From the NCBI GenBank assembly GCA_963774415.1, contig CAVZEU010000003.1, positions 62,001-126,000 of the forward strand: a stretch of 64,000 bases of DNA, given 5' to 3'. The notes beneath the pieces were generated by a model that searched no databases, had not been told where the DNA came from, and saw nothing but the letters and a program-made list of their open reading frames with translations. This stretch comes from SZUA-36 sp963774415. GTDB taxonomy: Bacteria > Pseudomonadota > Gammaproteobacteria > Xanthomonadales > SZUA-36. Both the position numbers and the translations under genes were made by a program. Position 1 is the stretch's first letter; each line of letters opens with the position of its first letter. Below, in pieces: positions 1 to 9,381 of the stretch.

Positions 1-138
1 GCGGACGGCGAGCTGGTCGCCCGCCAGGGCTTCGAGATGGGCCGCGGAGGCCTGGCCCGCGTCAGCCGCAACGCCAACGGCAACATGCAGATACGTGGCC
101 AGGCGGTGCCGATATTCAGGGGCGAACTGCTGGCATAG
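1..138 (+). CDS. PhzF-family isomerase/epimerase, C-terminal end only
   Basis: The window opens inside a reading frame that ends at TAG 136-138 and leaves 45 residues. The tail contains RQGFEMGR and later GQAVPIFRGELL. This resembles the C-terminus of PhzF-like proteins, in which an 'EMGRPS' segment precedes a last strand of the type 'G.AVPV..GEL'. PhzF-like enzymes are cytoplasmic isomerases with a diaminopimelate-epimerase fold. The hydroxyproline epimerase at 9.4-10.4 kb has a related fold, but nothing links the two genes. The active site lies outside the window, so the family call rests on this tail alone. Confidence 0.5.
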   Translation, partial: ADGELVARQGFEMGRGGLARVSRNANGNMQIRGQAVPIFRGELLA

Positions 139-322
139 GGCGCGGCGGGATCCGCGTTTGCTCCCGCACCCGCCACCGGGCCGCGAACGCCGGCAATCGC
201 GATCTGCAGTCGTCAGATCGGGTAAGATCTTACGCTGTGACCAATACCGAACCGTGACTTGCGGGACCCGCGGCACGCGCCGTGAGACCGTATCCTGTGG
301 ACTGCGGCAAAGGAATACTCGA

Positions 323-1687
323 ATGCGAACGATCCAATTTCACGGAACACTGTTGTTGCTGTGCGCGTTGCTGTTGGGATGCCTTGCCCCGGCCCTGGCA
401 GCAGAAGACAGCCCGCGCGACCTGGCGCCGGGCCTGATCGTGCCGGAGGCGGCCCGCCCTGGTCCGAACTTCAATGCCCGGGCCGCGACCCAGGCGTACA
501 TCGATCTTCTGACGCCGGAACAGCGCGCGCAATCGGACGCCTATTTCGAGGGCGGCTACTGGATCGGCTTGTGGGACATGCTGGTAACGGCCGCGGTCGC
601 GGCCCTGCTTTTATTCAGCGGCGCATCGCGCAAGCTGCGTGACTGGGCGGGGAAAGTCGGGCGCCGGCCTTTCCTGCACACGGCCGTCTACGCCCTGATG
701 TTCATCGTCGCGGTGTACCTTCTGACCTTGCCCTGGATGGTTTACACGGGATTCTTTCGTGAGCATCAATACGGCCTTGCGACGCAGGCCTTTCCCGCCT
801 GGTTGGGCGACAGCCTGAAGGAACTCGGCGTAAACCTCGTCATCGGGGCGCCCGCGATCGCACTGCTGTACACCGCCGTGCGCCGCGCCGGCGCCGCCTG
901 GTGGGCCTGGGCCGGCGCCATTACGGTCGCACTCCTGCTCTTCGTCGCAATGATCGCACCGGTGTTCATTACGCCGCTTTTCAATACCTACAAGCCCCTG
1001 GCGGAAGGCCCGCTGCGTGACTCGCTACTGTCGCTGGCGCGCGCCTACCGCATCCCCGCCGATAACGTCTATGTCTTCGATGCGTCCAGGCAAACCACCC
1101 GCATCAGCGCCAATGTCTCGGGGATGTTCGGCACGACGCGAATTTCGCTCAACGACAACCTGCTCAATGGCACTTCCGCGCCGGAAATTCGCGCGGTCAT
1201 GGGCCACGAGATGGGCCACTACCTGCTCAATCACGGTGTCCGCCTGGTCATCTACATCGGTTTGGTGTTGACCCTCGGGTTTTTGTTCCTGCACCTTGGT
1301 TTCGAGGCCGCGGCGCGGCGCTTCGGCGCGCGCTGGGGTGTAACCGGGCGCACAGACCCGGCCGGCTTGCCGCTGGCCATGGCGCTGCTCGCCGTCTACC
1401 TGACGCTGACGCAACCGGTGCTCAATTCCATTACCCGCTCGGCCGAGGCCGAAGCCGACCGGTTTGGCCTGGCCGCCGCTGCCGAGCCCTACGGGTTCGC
1501 GACCGCGGCGATGCGGCTTTCGACTTACCGCAAGATTCACCCCGGAAAATGGGAAGAAGTCATTTTCTACGATCACCCAAGCGGATATGACCGCGTTTTC
1601 GGGGCGATGACCTGGCTCAAGGAACATCAGGACGACCCGCGCCTCGCGGCGGAAGCGGCGCAAGCACGTCGCGGCGCCGCGCCCTGA
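323..1687 (+). CDS. M48 family (Ste24/CAAX-type) membrane zinc metallopeptidase
   Basis: A 454-residue membrane protease. The start at 323 is preferred over upstream in-frame starts because AAGGAA lies eight bases before it and a hydrophobic signal or first membrane segment (TLLLLCALLLGCLAPALA) follows at once. Several membrane segments come next. The zinc site is HEMGH near residue 295 (bases about 1204-1218), and the third ligand is the glutamate in the later AEAEADRFG segment. This layout is that of Ste24-type M48 peptidases, which cleave membrane or prenylated proteins in eukaryotes and take part in envelope quality control in bacteria. The physiological substrate here cannot be read from the sequence. 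The gene is followed by a convergent SlyD-type isomerase. Confidence 0.9.
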   Translation: MRTIQFHGTLLLLCALLLGCLAPALAAEDSPRDLAPGLIVPEAARPGPNFNARAATQAYIDLLTPEQRAQSDAYFEGGYWIGLWDMLVTAAVAALLLFSGASRKLRDWAGKVGRRPFLHTAVYALMFIVAVYLLTLPWMVYTGFFREHQYGLATQAFPAWLGDSLKELGVNLVIGAPAIALLYTAVRRAGAAWWAWAGAITVALLLFVAMIAPVFITPLFNTYKPLAEGPLRDSLLSLARAYRIPADNVYVFDASRQTTRISANVSGMFGTTRISLNDNLLNGTSAPEIRAVMGHEMGHYLLNHGVRLVIYIGLVLTLGFLFLHLGFEAAARRFGARWGVTGRTDPAGLPLAMALLAVYLTLTQPVLNSITRSAEAEADRFGLAAAAEPYGFATAAMRLSTYRKIHPGKWEEVIFYDHPSGYDRVFGAMTWLKEHQDDPRLAAEAAQARRGAAP

Positions 1688-1786
1688 GGCCGAGCCTGTC
1701 TCGATCCCGATGCCGACCAGAAGCGGCCAACGGGGTATTGCCGGCGGCGCCCGCGGTGGCGGCGGCCGGCGGCCGCGGAAGACCGG

Positions 1787-2269
1787 TTATTCGTGATGCC
1801 CGTCCGGACCGTGCACGTGACCGTGCCGGGTTTCCTCTTCGCTGGCGTCCCGAATCGCGGTGATTTCCACGTCGAACGTCAGGGTTTCGCCGGCCAACGG
1901 ATGGTTGCCGTCCACGTCGACGTTGAAGCGGCCCACCTTCAGCACCCGCACCTGCACTGGGCCCTGCCGGGTTTGCAGGTTCAGGATCTGGCCCGGCCTG
2001 ATTTTGCCATGGCCCTTGAGGTGCTTGAGGGCAAGCCGCTGCACGTTGTTTTCGTTGCGCTCGCCGTAGGCGTCCCCGGGCGCCACCGTAACGGCGAACT
2101 TGTCGCTGACCGTGTGCCCCGCCATGGCCTTTTCCAGGCCCGGGATGATGTTGTTGGCGCCGTGCAGATAATTCATCGGCTCGCGCTCGCGTGACGACTC
2201 CAGTTCCTGCCCCGCTGCATTGGTCAGCGTGTAGTGGAAGCTAACGACCTTGTCTTTTTCAACGATCAT
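1787..2269 (-). CDS. FKBP-type peptidyl-prolyl cis-trans isomerase, SlyD-like
   Basis: A 160-residue cytoplasmic FKBP-type prolyl isomerase. The N-terminus (MIVEKDKVVSFHYTL) and the motif NNIIPGLEKAMAGH are typical of SlyD, in which a small FKBP domain is split by an insert-in-flap chaperone domain. That insert corresponds here to about residues 70-125. The C-terminus is short but histidine-rich (HGHVHGPDGHHE), a reduced version of the nickel-binding tail of Escherichia coli SlyD. Probable roles are folding of proline-limited clients and perhaps metal handling. It is a single gene, divergent from the propeller gene at 2421. Confidence 0.9.
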   Translation of the reverse strand: MIVEKDKVVSFHYTLTNAAGQELESSREREPMNYLHGANNIIPGLEKAMAGHTVSDKFAVTVAPGDAYGERNENNVQRLALKHLKGHGKIRPGQILNLQTRQGPVQVRVLKVGRFNVDVDGNHPLAGETLTFDVEITAIRDASEEETRHGHVHGPDGHHE

Positions 2270-2420
2270 GTAAATTCCCGTCCGCCGCCGAATCAGCGCC
2301 TGTGGCCGATTATACTAACCGGTGTTTGCCAGGGGTGCATTCTTCCCTAGCCTGCGCTATGGTTTGAGTAAGGATGAGCCACCCCGCGGAGGCTGTTGCA
2401 ATCAATTGAGGATGACCACG

Positions 2421-3467
2421 ATGCGCAATGTATGCCTGCTCTTGGCGCTTGCCGTGCCGGCGTCGTCCGCATGGGCGCAGATGCCGAGCGGGGAAGCGGT
2501 CGCGGCGCCTGAGGTCATCGCCAGCCCGGTCGTCGAGAACCCGCTGACCGTTACCATCAACGAATGGCCCGTACCCTGGAAGGACAGCCGCCCGCGGGAC
2601 CCCGACGTGGCGCCCGACGGCATGATCTGGCTGGTGGGCCAGGGCGATGACTACGTGGCCCGCTTCGATCCCGCCAGCAAGGAATTCCTGCGCAAGGACC
2701 TGCCGCCCGGCACCGGGCCGCACAACGTGATCGTCGACCGCAACGGCGCTTTGTGGATCGCCGGCAACCGCCAGGCATTCATCGGCCGCATGAACCCGGT
2801 CACCGGTGAACTGGCGCGTTATCCGATGCCGGACGATTCCGCCAAAGACCCGCACACGCTGGCATTCGCCGGCCGCGACTACATCTGGTTTACGCTGCAA
2901 TGGAGTAACGCCGTCGGGCGCCTCAACAAGCGCAGCGGTCATATCGACCTCGTACCCGTTCCCATCGAGAAGGCCAGGCCCTACGGCATCAAGGTCGATG
3001 CAAAGGGCCACCCGTGGATCGCATTGCTCGGCACCAACGCCCTGGCCACCGTCGACCCCGAGACGCTGCATTTGACCGTCATCGCCACGCCGAGGCAGGG
3101 CGCACGGCTGCGACGGCTGGTCATCGCGCGCGACGACAAGGTCTGGTACGGCGATTACGCGCAAGGGGTCCTGGGCAGTTATGACCCGCACAGTGGAGAG
3201 TTTCGCGAATGGAAAACGCCCAGCAAGCGTTCGGGGCCGTACGCGATGGCGCTCGACGGCGACGGCCGGATCTGGTTCGTGGAAACCTGGCCGTCCCCCA
3301 ACCGCCTGGTCGGATTCGACCCGGCCAGCGAGACCATGTTCAGCATAACGCCGATCCCGAGCGGCGGCGGCACGGTCAGGAACATGGTCTACGACCGCAA
3401 CCGCAACAGTCTCTGGTTCGGGACCGACAGCAATAACCTGGCGCAGGCGATATTGCCCCCGCCGTAG
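2421..3467 (+). CDS. Secreted Vgb-like (streptogramin lyase family) beta-propeller protein
   Basis: A 348-residue exported protein. ATG 2421 is chosen because GAGG ends nine bases before it; an in-frame ATG at 2412 overlaps that GAGG. A clear signal peptide (VCLLLALAVPASSAWAQ) follows. The mature part has repeated blades of the type 'DG.IWL' (APDGMIWLVGQGDDYVARFD, RNGALWIAG, GDGRIWFVE), as in virginiamycin B lyase. Most chromosomal homologues are not antibiotic lyases, and their substrates are unknown, so antibiotic resistance should not be assumed. It is followed 44 bases later by the luciferase-like oxidoreductase on the same strand, so the two may share a transcript. Confidence 0.75.
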   Translation: MRNVCLLLALAVPASSAWAQMPSGEAVAAPEVIASPVVENPLTVTINEWPVPWKDSRPRDPDVAPDGMIWLVGQGDDYVARFDPASKEFLRKDLPPGTGPHNVIVDRNGALWIAGNRQAFIGRMNPVTGELARYPMPDDSAKDPHTLAFAGRDYIWFTLQWSNAVGRLNKRSGHIDLVPVPIEKARPYGIKVDAKGHPWIALLGTNALATVDPETLHLTVIATPRQGARLRRLVIARDDKVWYGDYAQGVLGSYDPHSGEFREWKTPSKRSGPYAMALDGDGRIWFVETWPSPNRLVGFDPASETMFSITPIPSGGGTVRNMVYDRNRNSLWFGTDSNNLAQAILPPP

Positions 3468-3511
3468 CCGCCCGGCCGAAGTTACGTCATGCACCAATTG
3501 AGGGTACAACC

Positions 3512-4513
3512 ATGAGCGTCAAGTTCAGCGTTGCCATGCAGGGCAGTTACCCCGTCAGGGATTACATTACCAAGGCACAGAAGATCGAGGCCTATGGCTT
3601 CGACGAGATACACGTCTACGACGACCTGATGTTCAAACCGACCTGGCCGATCCTGACGCTGATCGGTGAACACACGGAGCGGGTCAAGGTCGGGCCGGGA
3701 ATCGTCACGCCGCAAATCGTCCACCCCTGCTACCACGCCGGCAACCTGGCGGAACTGGACGAACTGACCGGCGGCCGCGCCGTCCTGGGTATCGCCAGGG
3801 GCGCATTTTTCGAATTCCTCGGTATCGAGAAGCAGGACAAGCCGATCACGATGGTGCGCGAGGCGATCCAGATCATCCGGCGTCTGCTGGCCGGTGACCG
3901 CAGCCGCTTCGAAGGCGAAGTCTTCACGGTGACGGAAGAGCTTTTTTTCAGGTTCCGGCCGCTGCGCGATGACATACCGGTCTTTATCGGCACCTGGGGG
4001 CCGAAGATGTGCCAGTTGGCCGGGGAACTCGCCGACGGGGTCAAGTCGGACGGCCTGTGGAACCCGGACTACGTCAGGATACTGCGTAAAAACATCGCCA
4101 TCGGCGCCGCCCGGGCCGGGCGTTCGCCGGATGACGTGGAAATCATCGCCGGGCCGCTGAGCTCGATTTCAGCCGACCGTGAGCGCGCCCGGGCCACGGC
4201 GCGCCGGGTGCTGGCGGTCTACCTGCCCTACCTGCGGCCGATGACCGATGTCGCCGGTATCAGCGAGGAGGAGATCGACCGCGTCCGCTCGGCCGCTGCA
4301 ACGGGTGATTTCGAACGCGGCGCCAGCCATATTTCCGATCTGTCGGTGGCGAAGTGCTCGGTGACGGGCACGCCGGACGACGTCATCCCGCAGATAGAGG
4401 CCATGATCGCCGCCGGGGTCAATCACATCGCCTTCGGGCACTGCCTGGGCCCCGATTTCGACGAGGCGCTCGACTTGCTGGGACGCGAAGTGCTGCCGCA
4501 CTTCCGCTCCTGA
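3512..4513 (+). CDS. LLM-class (luciferase-like) flavin-dependent oxidoreductase
   Basis: A 333-residue TIM-barrel enzyme of the bacterial luciferase-like family. GAGGG precedes the ATG by eight bases. Family features include the early AQKIEAYGFDEIHVYD strand, the KVGPGIVTP segment with a non-prolyl cis peptide region, RAVLGIARG, and a later PVFIGTWGPKM segment lining the cofactor pocket. These enzymes use FMN or F420 to oxidise or reduce small substrates. F420 is uncommon in gammaproteobacteria, so FMN is more likely here, but the sequence does not settle it. It lies just downstream of the propeller gene, with which it may form a two-gene unit. The substrate is unknown. Confidence 0.85.
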   Translation: MSVKFSVAMQGSYPVRDYITKAQKIEAYGFDEIHVYDDLMFKPTWPILTLIGEHTERVKVGPGIVTPQIVHPCYHAGNLAELDELTGGRAVLGIARGAFFEFLGIEKQDKPITMVREAIQIIRRLLAGDRSRFEGEVFTVTEELFFRFRPLRDDIPVFIGTWGPKMCQLAGELADGVKSDGLWNPDYVRILRKNIAIGAARAGRSPDDVEIIAGPLSSISADRERARATARRVLAVYLPYLRPMTDVAGISEEEIDRVRSAAATGDFERGASHISDLSVAKCSVTGTPDDVIPQIEAMIAAGVNHIAFGHCLGPDFDEALDLLGREVLPHFRS

Positions 4514-4577
4514 CCGGGAAGCCGTCGCCGGCCTCCCCCGGCGGCTGCCGCCGCAGCCAACTCCGGGCGCGTAAAGC

Positions 4578-5003
4578 TTACTCGACCGTTATCGTGATCT
4601 TCTTCGATATCACCGGCGGTTGATGCGGCATGTGCTGGTAATCGCCGAGCAGCAATTGCAACGTGTGCTTGCCGGGCGGCAGGTTCAGCGTGGTTTCGGT
4701 CTGGCCGCCGCCGAAATGCCGGATGTGGTCGGTCTTCGGCAAGGGCGCGTCCATGGGCGGCAGCGTATCGACGTCGATCAGCAGGTGGTGGTGGCCGGTG
4801 TTGGCCTTCTGCACACCCGCCGGCGCCACCCCCATGCCGCGCAGACCGAAGCGAACGGTGAAATCGCCCTTGACCACGTCACCGTCGTGCGGGCTGATGA
4901 AATACACCTTGGCGCCTTCCGGCGAGGGCGTCGCGGCCTCGGCCAGGGAAGCGACCGCAAAGGACGCCAGCAAAAGCACCAATATTCTCGTCGTCATCTT
5001 CAT
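4578..5003 (-). CDS. Secreted DUF4399 domain protein
   Basis: A 141-residue exported protein. Residues 1-23 form a signal peptide ending ASLAEA. The mature protein matches the DUF4399 pattern: KVYFISPHDGDVV near the start, a FGLRGMGVAPAG segment, the histidine run TGHHHLLID, HFGGGQTE, and the closing LPPGKHTLQLLLGDYQH. The histidines suggest a metal site, but the family has no assigned function and I do not propose one. It stands alone between the luciferase-like gene and the DUF885 gene. The 195 bases upstream hold no recognisable gene, only the short palindrome CATAGCTATG near 5105. Confidence 0.8.
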   Translation of the reverse strand: MKMTTRILVLLLASFAVASLAEAATPSPEGAKVYFISPHDGDVVKGDFTVRFGLRGMGVAPAGVQKANTGHHHLLIDVDTLPPMDAPLPKTDHIRHFGGGQTETTLNLPPGKHTLQLLLGDYQHMPHQPPVISKKITITVE

Positions 5004-5198
5004 TTCCTATCTCCTTGTGTGTTAACCCGTCTATTTCACCCGTATCCCGGATGATGGCGCCGGACAGGTACGACTGGACGCCGGACCGGACTGACGGTCA
5101 TAGACATAGCTATGAGTCATATATGGACAAGCCGGGGCCGGGATAGGTTTCGGGCCGGGTACAAAATGCACGGCCAGGCCGCTGCGTAAACAGGCCAA

Positions 5199-6992
5199 TT
5201 AATTCGAATGTCCCGTGTTCTCACCCTCAGGCCTGATGCCGGCTGGTGAAATATGCAGGTCGACCCAGTGGTTGACTTCATCTTGCAGCACATCCAGCGG
5301 CACCGAGCCGAGCGCGAGAATGAAGTCGTGGAACGCGCGCACGTCGAATGCCGGCCCCAGCTTTTCTTCGGCCCGGTGGCGGAGTTGCAGAATCGTGTAC
5401 TCGCCCAGCTTGTAGCTGAGGGCCTGCGCGGGCCATGAAATATAGCGGTCCACCTCGGTGGTTATTTCGTGAACGGACAGGGCCGTGCTGGCCGCCAGGT
5501 AATCCTGCGCCTGCTTGCGGGTCCAGCCCTGTGCGTGGATTCCGGTGTCGATCACCAGCCGGCAGGCGCGCCACATGTCGTAGGTCAGGCGGCCGAAGTC
5601 CTGGTAAGGGGTTTCGTAAATGCCCATTTCGACACCGAGCTGTTCTGCGTAAAGCGCCCAGCCCTCACCGTACGCCGAAATATAGTCGTTACGCCGGAAC
5701 GGTGGCTGCCCGGCCTGCTCCATGGCCAGCGCGCCCTGCAGGTGGTGTCCCGGGACCGCCTCGTGCAGCGTCAGGGCCGGCAAGTTGTACAGCGGCCGGC
5801 TGGGAAGGTCATAGGTATTGACCCAGTAATAACCGCCGCGCTTCGCCTTCAGCGGCGCGGAGACATAGCGGCCGGCCGTGTAGAACGGCGCGATGTTCTC
5901 CGGAACCGGGGCGATGCCGTAGGGCTGCCGCGGCAACTTGCCGAACAATTGCGGCAGGCGGCCGTCGATTCGCTTGGCAATATACGACGCCTCCGCCAGC
6001 AGTTGGTGCGGCGTCTTTGCATAGAACTGCGGGTCGGTGCGCAGGAACTGAATGAAGTCGGACAAATCGCCGCCGAAGTTCAGCTTCTTGATGATGCCTT
6101 CCATCTCTGTGCGGATCCGGCTTACTTCGGCGAGCCCGAGCTGGTGGATTTCATCCACGCTCATGTCGACCGTGGCGTAGCGGTAAATCTGTTCCCGGTA
6201 AAAGCGCTTGCCGCCCGGCAGGGCGGTGGCGGCCAGCGTGGTGCGCGCGGCCGGGAAATACTCTTTGAGGAAGAAATCCAGCAACCGCCGATAAGCGGGC
6301 ACCACGCCCTCCATCACCGCGTTCCGGGCCGCCTGGCGCAGGCGTTGTTGCTGCTCCGCGCTGACGTTGTCGTTCAGCTGCAGAAACGGCCGGTAAAACG
6401 GGCTTTGCCCGGCGTTACCGACCAGCTGCTTTTTGACGGGGGCCTCGCGCCCGGCCAGTATGACCCGCGGCTGCGTCATACCCGTCCTGAGCCCCTCCCG
6501 CATCAGGCCGATATACTCGTCCATCACCGCGGGCAATGCCCTCAGGCGGTTGATGTAGTGCTCGTAGTCGGCGACCGAGGCGAGGTCCGTTTCGTCGCCC
6601 CAGCGCGCCCAGGACAGGTAAAAGCCCCAGTCGCTGTTGAACGGTATCAGGTAGGCCCGGGTTTCATAATCGGCCAGGAACTCGTGCATCTGGCGCTTGA
6701 ACATGCGGTAGTCGATACACTCCTCGTGTTCGAGGCGGTCGCAGGAAATCCCGTCCAGCTGCGCCCGTATCTGTTGCCAGAACCGGTAGCGCCTCTTTTG
6801 GTCCGCGGGGGCGACGTGGGTGATTTCGTCGTCAAAGTCATGGACGCCGTTCTCGCGCGCCAGCTCCGGAAACTCGGCGAGCCGGAACGCCCACTCCCTG
6901 TCCAGCAACGCCTTGAACGCAGCGCTGTCGCCCGCGGCCCGGGCGTTAGCGGCCAACAACAGCGCCAGCATCATCGATGAGAGCATTTTCAT
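5199..6992 (-). CDS. DUF885 family secreted metallopeptidase-like protein
   Basis: A 597-residue protein with a signal peptide (MLSSMMLALLLAANARA). It has the DUF885 hallmark LHEAVPGHHLQ at about residues 410-420, an HExxxGH zinc-binding variant, and downstream the segment YGEGWALYAEQL, whose glutamate is the likely third ligand. DUF885 proteins are related to M2/M3-like gluzincins and are thought to be periplasmic or surface peptidases. The catalytic motif is intact and the length is normal. A second, distant DUF885 lipoprotein lies at 15.0-16.8 kb. The TPR protein is upstream on the same strand, with a 90-bp gap. Confidence 0.85.
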   Translation of the reverse strand: MKMLSSMMLALLLAANARAAGDSAAFKALLDREWAFRLAEFPELARENGVHDFDDEITHVAPADQKRRYRFWQQIRAQLDGISCDRLEHEECIDYRMFKRQMHEFLADYETRAYLIPFNSDWGFYLSWARWGDETDLASVADYEHYINRLRALPAVMDEYIGLMREGLRTGMTQPRVILAGREAPVKKQLVGNAGQSPFYRPFLQLNDNVSAEQQQRLRQAARNAVMEGVVPAYRRLLDFFLKEYFPAARTTLAATALPGGKRFYREQIYRYATVDMSVDEIHQLGLAEVSRIRTEMEGIIKKLNFGGDLSDFIQFLRTDPQFYAKTPHQLLAEASYIAKRIDGRLPQLFGKLPRQPYGIAPVPENIAPFYTAGRYVSAPLKAKRGGYYWVNTYDLPSRPLYNLPALTLHEAVPGHHLQGALAMEQAGQPPFRRNDYISAYGEGWALYAEQLGVEMGIYETPYQDFGRLTYDMWRACRLVIDTGIHAQGWTRKQAQDYLAASTALSVHEITTEVDRYISWPAQALSYKLGEYTILQLRHRAEEKLGPAFDVRAFHDFILALGSVPLDVLQDEVNHWVDLHISPAGIRPEGENTGHSN

Positions 6993-7082
6993 GAGATTTT
7001 CCCAGCAGGCATTATGATCCGACCATGATCGCTCATCTTGAGTCCGGAATAAACGAGGGCTTCCGCGAACCGCGGATGCATC

Positions 7083-8771
7083 TTACCTGGCGCGATCGAG
7101 CCGAGCCTTGACCGCAGCGTCCGCGTTCTTCCATATCCCCGCCAACCTGGCGCGTGTTTGCGCGGCTGCTGCAGCATCCCCGCGCGCCCCCTCGGCGCGC
7201 ATCAGCCCCAGCAGCGGCAGGGCTTTGCGCCGTGTGCGCTCGCCCTGGAGTCTGAAAGCGTCGGTCGCCTCGTCGTAATGTCCGCTCTCGAGCAGCAGGC
7301 CGCCGAGCAGTTCGGCCGCGGGCAGGTCGACAAACGGCGGGCCAAACGAATCCGGCATCTTCCCTTCGAGCTCGCTGGCCCTGCGCGCCAGCGCCAGCGC
7401 CCGCTTCGGGTCTTTTTCGGCGTAGGCGATCCGGGCCTGGAGTTCGAGATCCATGACCGCGAGGCGATCGAGATAGAGCAGGTCGCCGGGTGCCTGCCTG
7501 TCAGCAGCGAGGATGGCTTGCCTGAGCCGGCTACGGTTGTCGTCGAAAATGCGCAGGTGCGTTTTGGCCTGGCCCGGATGCCCTCGCGCGGCCGCGTCTA
7601 GGGCCATGACGAATTCGTAGGTCAGCGTGGGATCGAAGGCGTTTTCGCTGTTGAACGTCCATGCCGCGATGTCCCGGTCCTTGCCGCCGGTCTCGATCAT
7701 GTAGCGGGCCCACATCTGGACCACCGAAGCCAATTGTGAATTGTCCGGGTCGAGATCCATGGCGTCGTCCACCTTGGCGCCCGCATCGACCGCGTCCCGA
7801 TACGCTGTCCTGAGCAGGTCCGCCGCGGCCGCATAACGGCCCTGCTGCAGCAATCCGTATAAAAGCCAGAAATTGTAATGGCCCCAGTGCAGGGCCGGCT
7901 GTCCGCGGTTGTGCGCGAGCCGGTTCACGACGCGCATCGCGGCTTGGTTCGCCGCGACCACGTCGCCCCACATGCCGACGGCCAGGAAAATGTGCGAGGC
8001 CATGTGCTGGGCGTGGCCCGCGTCCGGCGCCATGGCCGCCAGTGCGCGGGCGGCGTCGAGCCCCAGCGGCGCATGGACCGGGTCATCCACCGCGTGGATC
8101 AGGTAGTGAGCCGCGCCGGGGTGCCTGGGGTTGGCGCAAAAGACGCGCTCGGAGATCGCCGCGCTGCGCATGTAGGCGGGCACGTCGCGGACGCCCTCGC
8201 TCACGCCCAGGATGGCCAGGGCGTAGAAGAGCTGAACCTCGTTGTCCTGCGGGTAGTTGGCGGTCATGGTCTGCATGTGGCGCATGTAGGCCCGGTCACG
8301 CTCAGCCTTCTCACCATCGCCGTAAAGCACATCGAGGGCCGCCAGGTAATCCTTTTCCTTTTGCGACGTGGTCCGGGACTGGCGGGCCTCTGGCGAAGGT
8401 CCCAGCTTGCCCAGAACCGCCAGGGCATCCCCTCGATCCTGCTGATCCCAGATGGGCTGGTTGTCCGTCATGGCCTCGCCCCAGTAGGCCATCGCGAAAC
8501 CGGGGTCCAGCGCCCGCGCCTGCCGGAATTTCTCCCGCGCCAGCGGGTACTCGAACAGGTGCAGGTAGAGCATGCCCTCGACAAAGGCCCGCTGCGCCGC
8601 TTTCGACTTCGTGGTGGTGGGAAAACTGATGTGGCCCAGCGCGACCTTGTCCGTACCCGGCCCGGCGGTCTCGTGTTCTTCACCCTGGTGCGCATTCGCG
8701 GTCAGTGGCAGGCAGGCCAACATCAGGGAGAGGTAAAAGACGGCCGTCCTTGGCTGCGTGGTTTGTGTCAT
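7083..8771 (-). CDS. Secreted TPR-like repeat protein of unknown function
   Basis: A 562-residue protein with a signal peptide ending near LPLTANAHQ. Degenerate tetratricopeptide-like helical pairs can be seen, for example LHLFEYPLAREKFRQARALDPGF around residues 70-95, a segment around MARIAYAEKDPKRALALARRAS, and ESGHYDEATDAF near the end. The N-terminal half (GEAMTDNQPIWDQQD, HYLIHAVDDP, AQHMASHIF) is rich in His and Asp and conserved-looking, which hints at a second domain. Proteins of this type are common in environmental proteobacteria and are annotated only as TPR proteins. It is probably periplasmic. It precedes the DUF885 gene on the same strand. Confidence 0.7.
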   Translation of the reverse strand: MTQTTQPRTAVFYLSLMLACLPLTANAHQGEEHETAGPGTDKVALGHISFPTTTKSKAAQRAFVEGMLYLHLFEYPLAREKFRQARALDPGFAMAYWGEAMTDNQPIWDQQDRGDALAVLGKLGPSPEARQSRTTSQKEKDYLAALDVLYGDGEKAERDRAYMRHMQTMTANYPQDNEVQLFYALAILGVSEGVRDVPAYMRSAAISERVFCANPRHPGAAHYLIHAVDDPVHAPLGLDAARALAAMAPDAGHAQHMASHIFLAVGMWGDVVAANQAAMRVVNRLAHNRGQPALHWGHYNFWLLYGLLQQGRYAAAADLLRTAYRDAVDAGAKVDDAMDLDPDNSQLASVVQMWARYMIETGGKDRDIAAWTFNSENAFDPTLTYEFVMALDAAARGHPGQAKTHLRIFDDNRSRLRQAILAADRQAPGDLLYLDRLAVMDLELQARIAYAEKDPKRALALARRASELEGKMPDSFGPPFVDLPAAELLGGLLLESGHYDEATDAFRLQGERTRRKALPLLGLMRAEGARGDAAAAAQTRARLAGIWKNADAAVKARLDRAR

Positions 8772-8980
8772 CTTCCATCCTTGCGCAAGCTTCTGCGAAA
8801 TCTTGTCCGTGCTTGCGTACCAAAATACTTTAGCACAGCCGGTTTGCAGCAGTATCAGGGCAGTTTCGGCTACCGTGGATATGCGAATCAGTCAATGACG
8901 CGTTAGCCGTAAATTCCAGCAAAGTCTGTAATAAAGGGTGAATTTCAATCGTACGCAACCGCTGGCCATTCAGTTCGCGT

Positions 8981-9300
8981 ACCCGAGCCAGCGGCCCTGC
9001 GGGCTGCCCGCCCTGGCGCCCCGTTCGAACGGGGCCGGCCTCACAGGGCGTCCTGCCCTGGGCGGCCTGTCATGGGCATCCCGCCCATGACACCCCTGAA
9101 CGAAACGCCGGTGCGGCGCTTCCAGGTCACCCGAACTGAATGTACAGCGGCTGCTTGCTTCGGTTCGGGCGATGAATCTCGCATGTTGGCTGAAGGGGAT
9201 GGCGGTTGTCTGTGTTCGGGACCGTGCATCCGTTGGGAACGGATGCCGAGCGCCCATGGACGGCTTGAGCGTGTCCCGTAGACAGGCAACCGTTGTCCCC
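8981..9300 (-). repeat. Dispersed hairpin repeat, copy C (longest copy)
   Basis: This is most of a 610-bp gap between genes. Its right half matches, on the minus strand, the copies at 28411-28495 and 40081-40250. The shared core is an inverted repeat GCATCCGTT/AACGGATGC (9226-9246), flanked by a conserved CGGGACA/GCTC segment and ACGGTCCCG. The left half holds a series of further hairpins, including TGTCATGGGC/GCCCATGACA around 9067-9091 and CCCGTT/AACGGG around 9021-9034. Open frames across it are by-products of the repeat. No transposase is present. I see nothing else in the gap. Confidence 0.75.
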
Positions 9301-9381
9301 CTGAAACGAACAAATGTATTAACGAGATAAGGCGATATCCCAGCAAGTGCAGCCGGTATAAACCCTCGCTGAAATTTATTT

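Noticed and set aside
2421..3467. Reading the Vgb-like protein as an antibiotic-resistance lyase
   Set aside because: The fold matches, but chromosomal members of this propeller family are mostly not streptogramin lyases and there is no resistance context.
2310..3509. Long minus-strand open frame of about 399 codons opposite the Vgb-like gene
   Set aside because: It lies wholly antisense to a gene with a signal peptide and clear repeats; its translation is Arg/Val/Asp-rich without motifs, as expected for a GC-rich shadow frame.
5469..6980. Plus-strand open frame of 503 codons opposite the DUF885 gene
   Set aside because: Antisense to a gene with an intact zinc motif; no domain is recognisable in the antisense translation.
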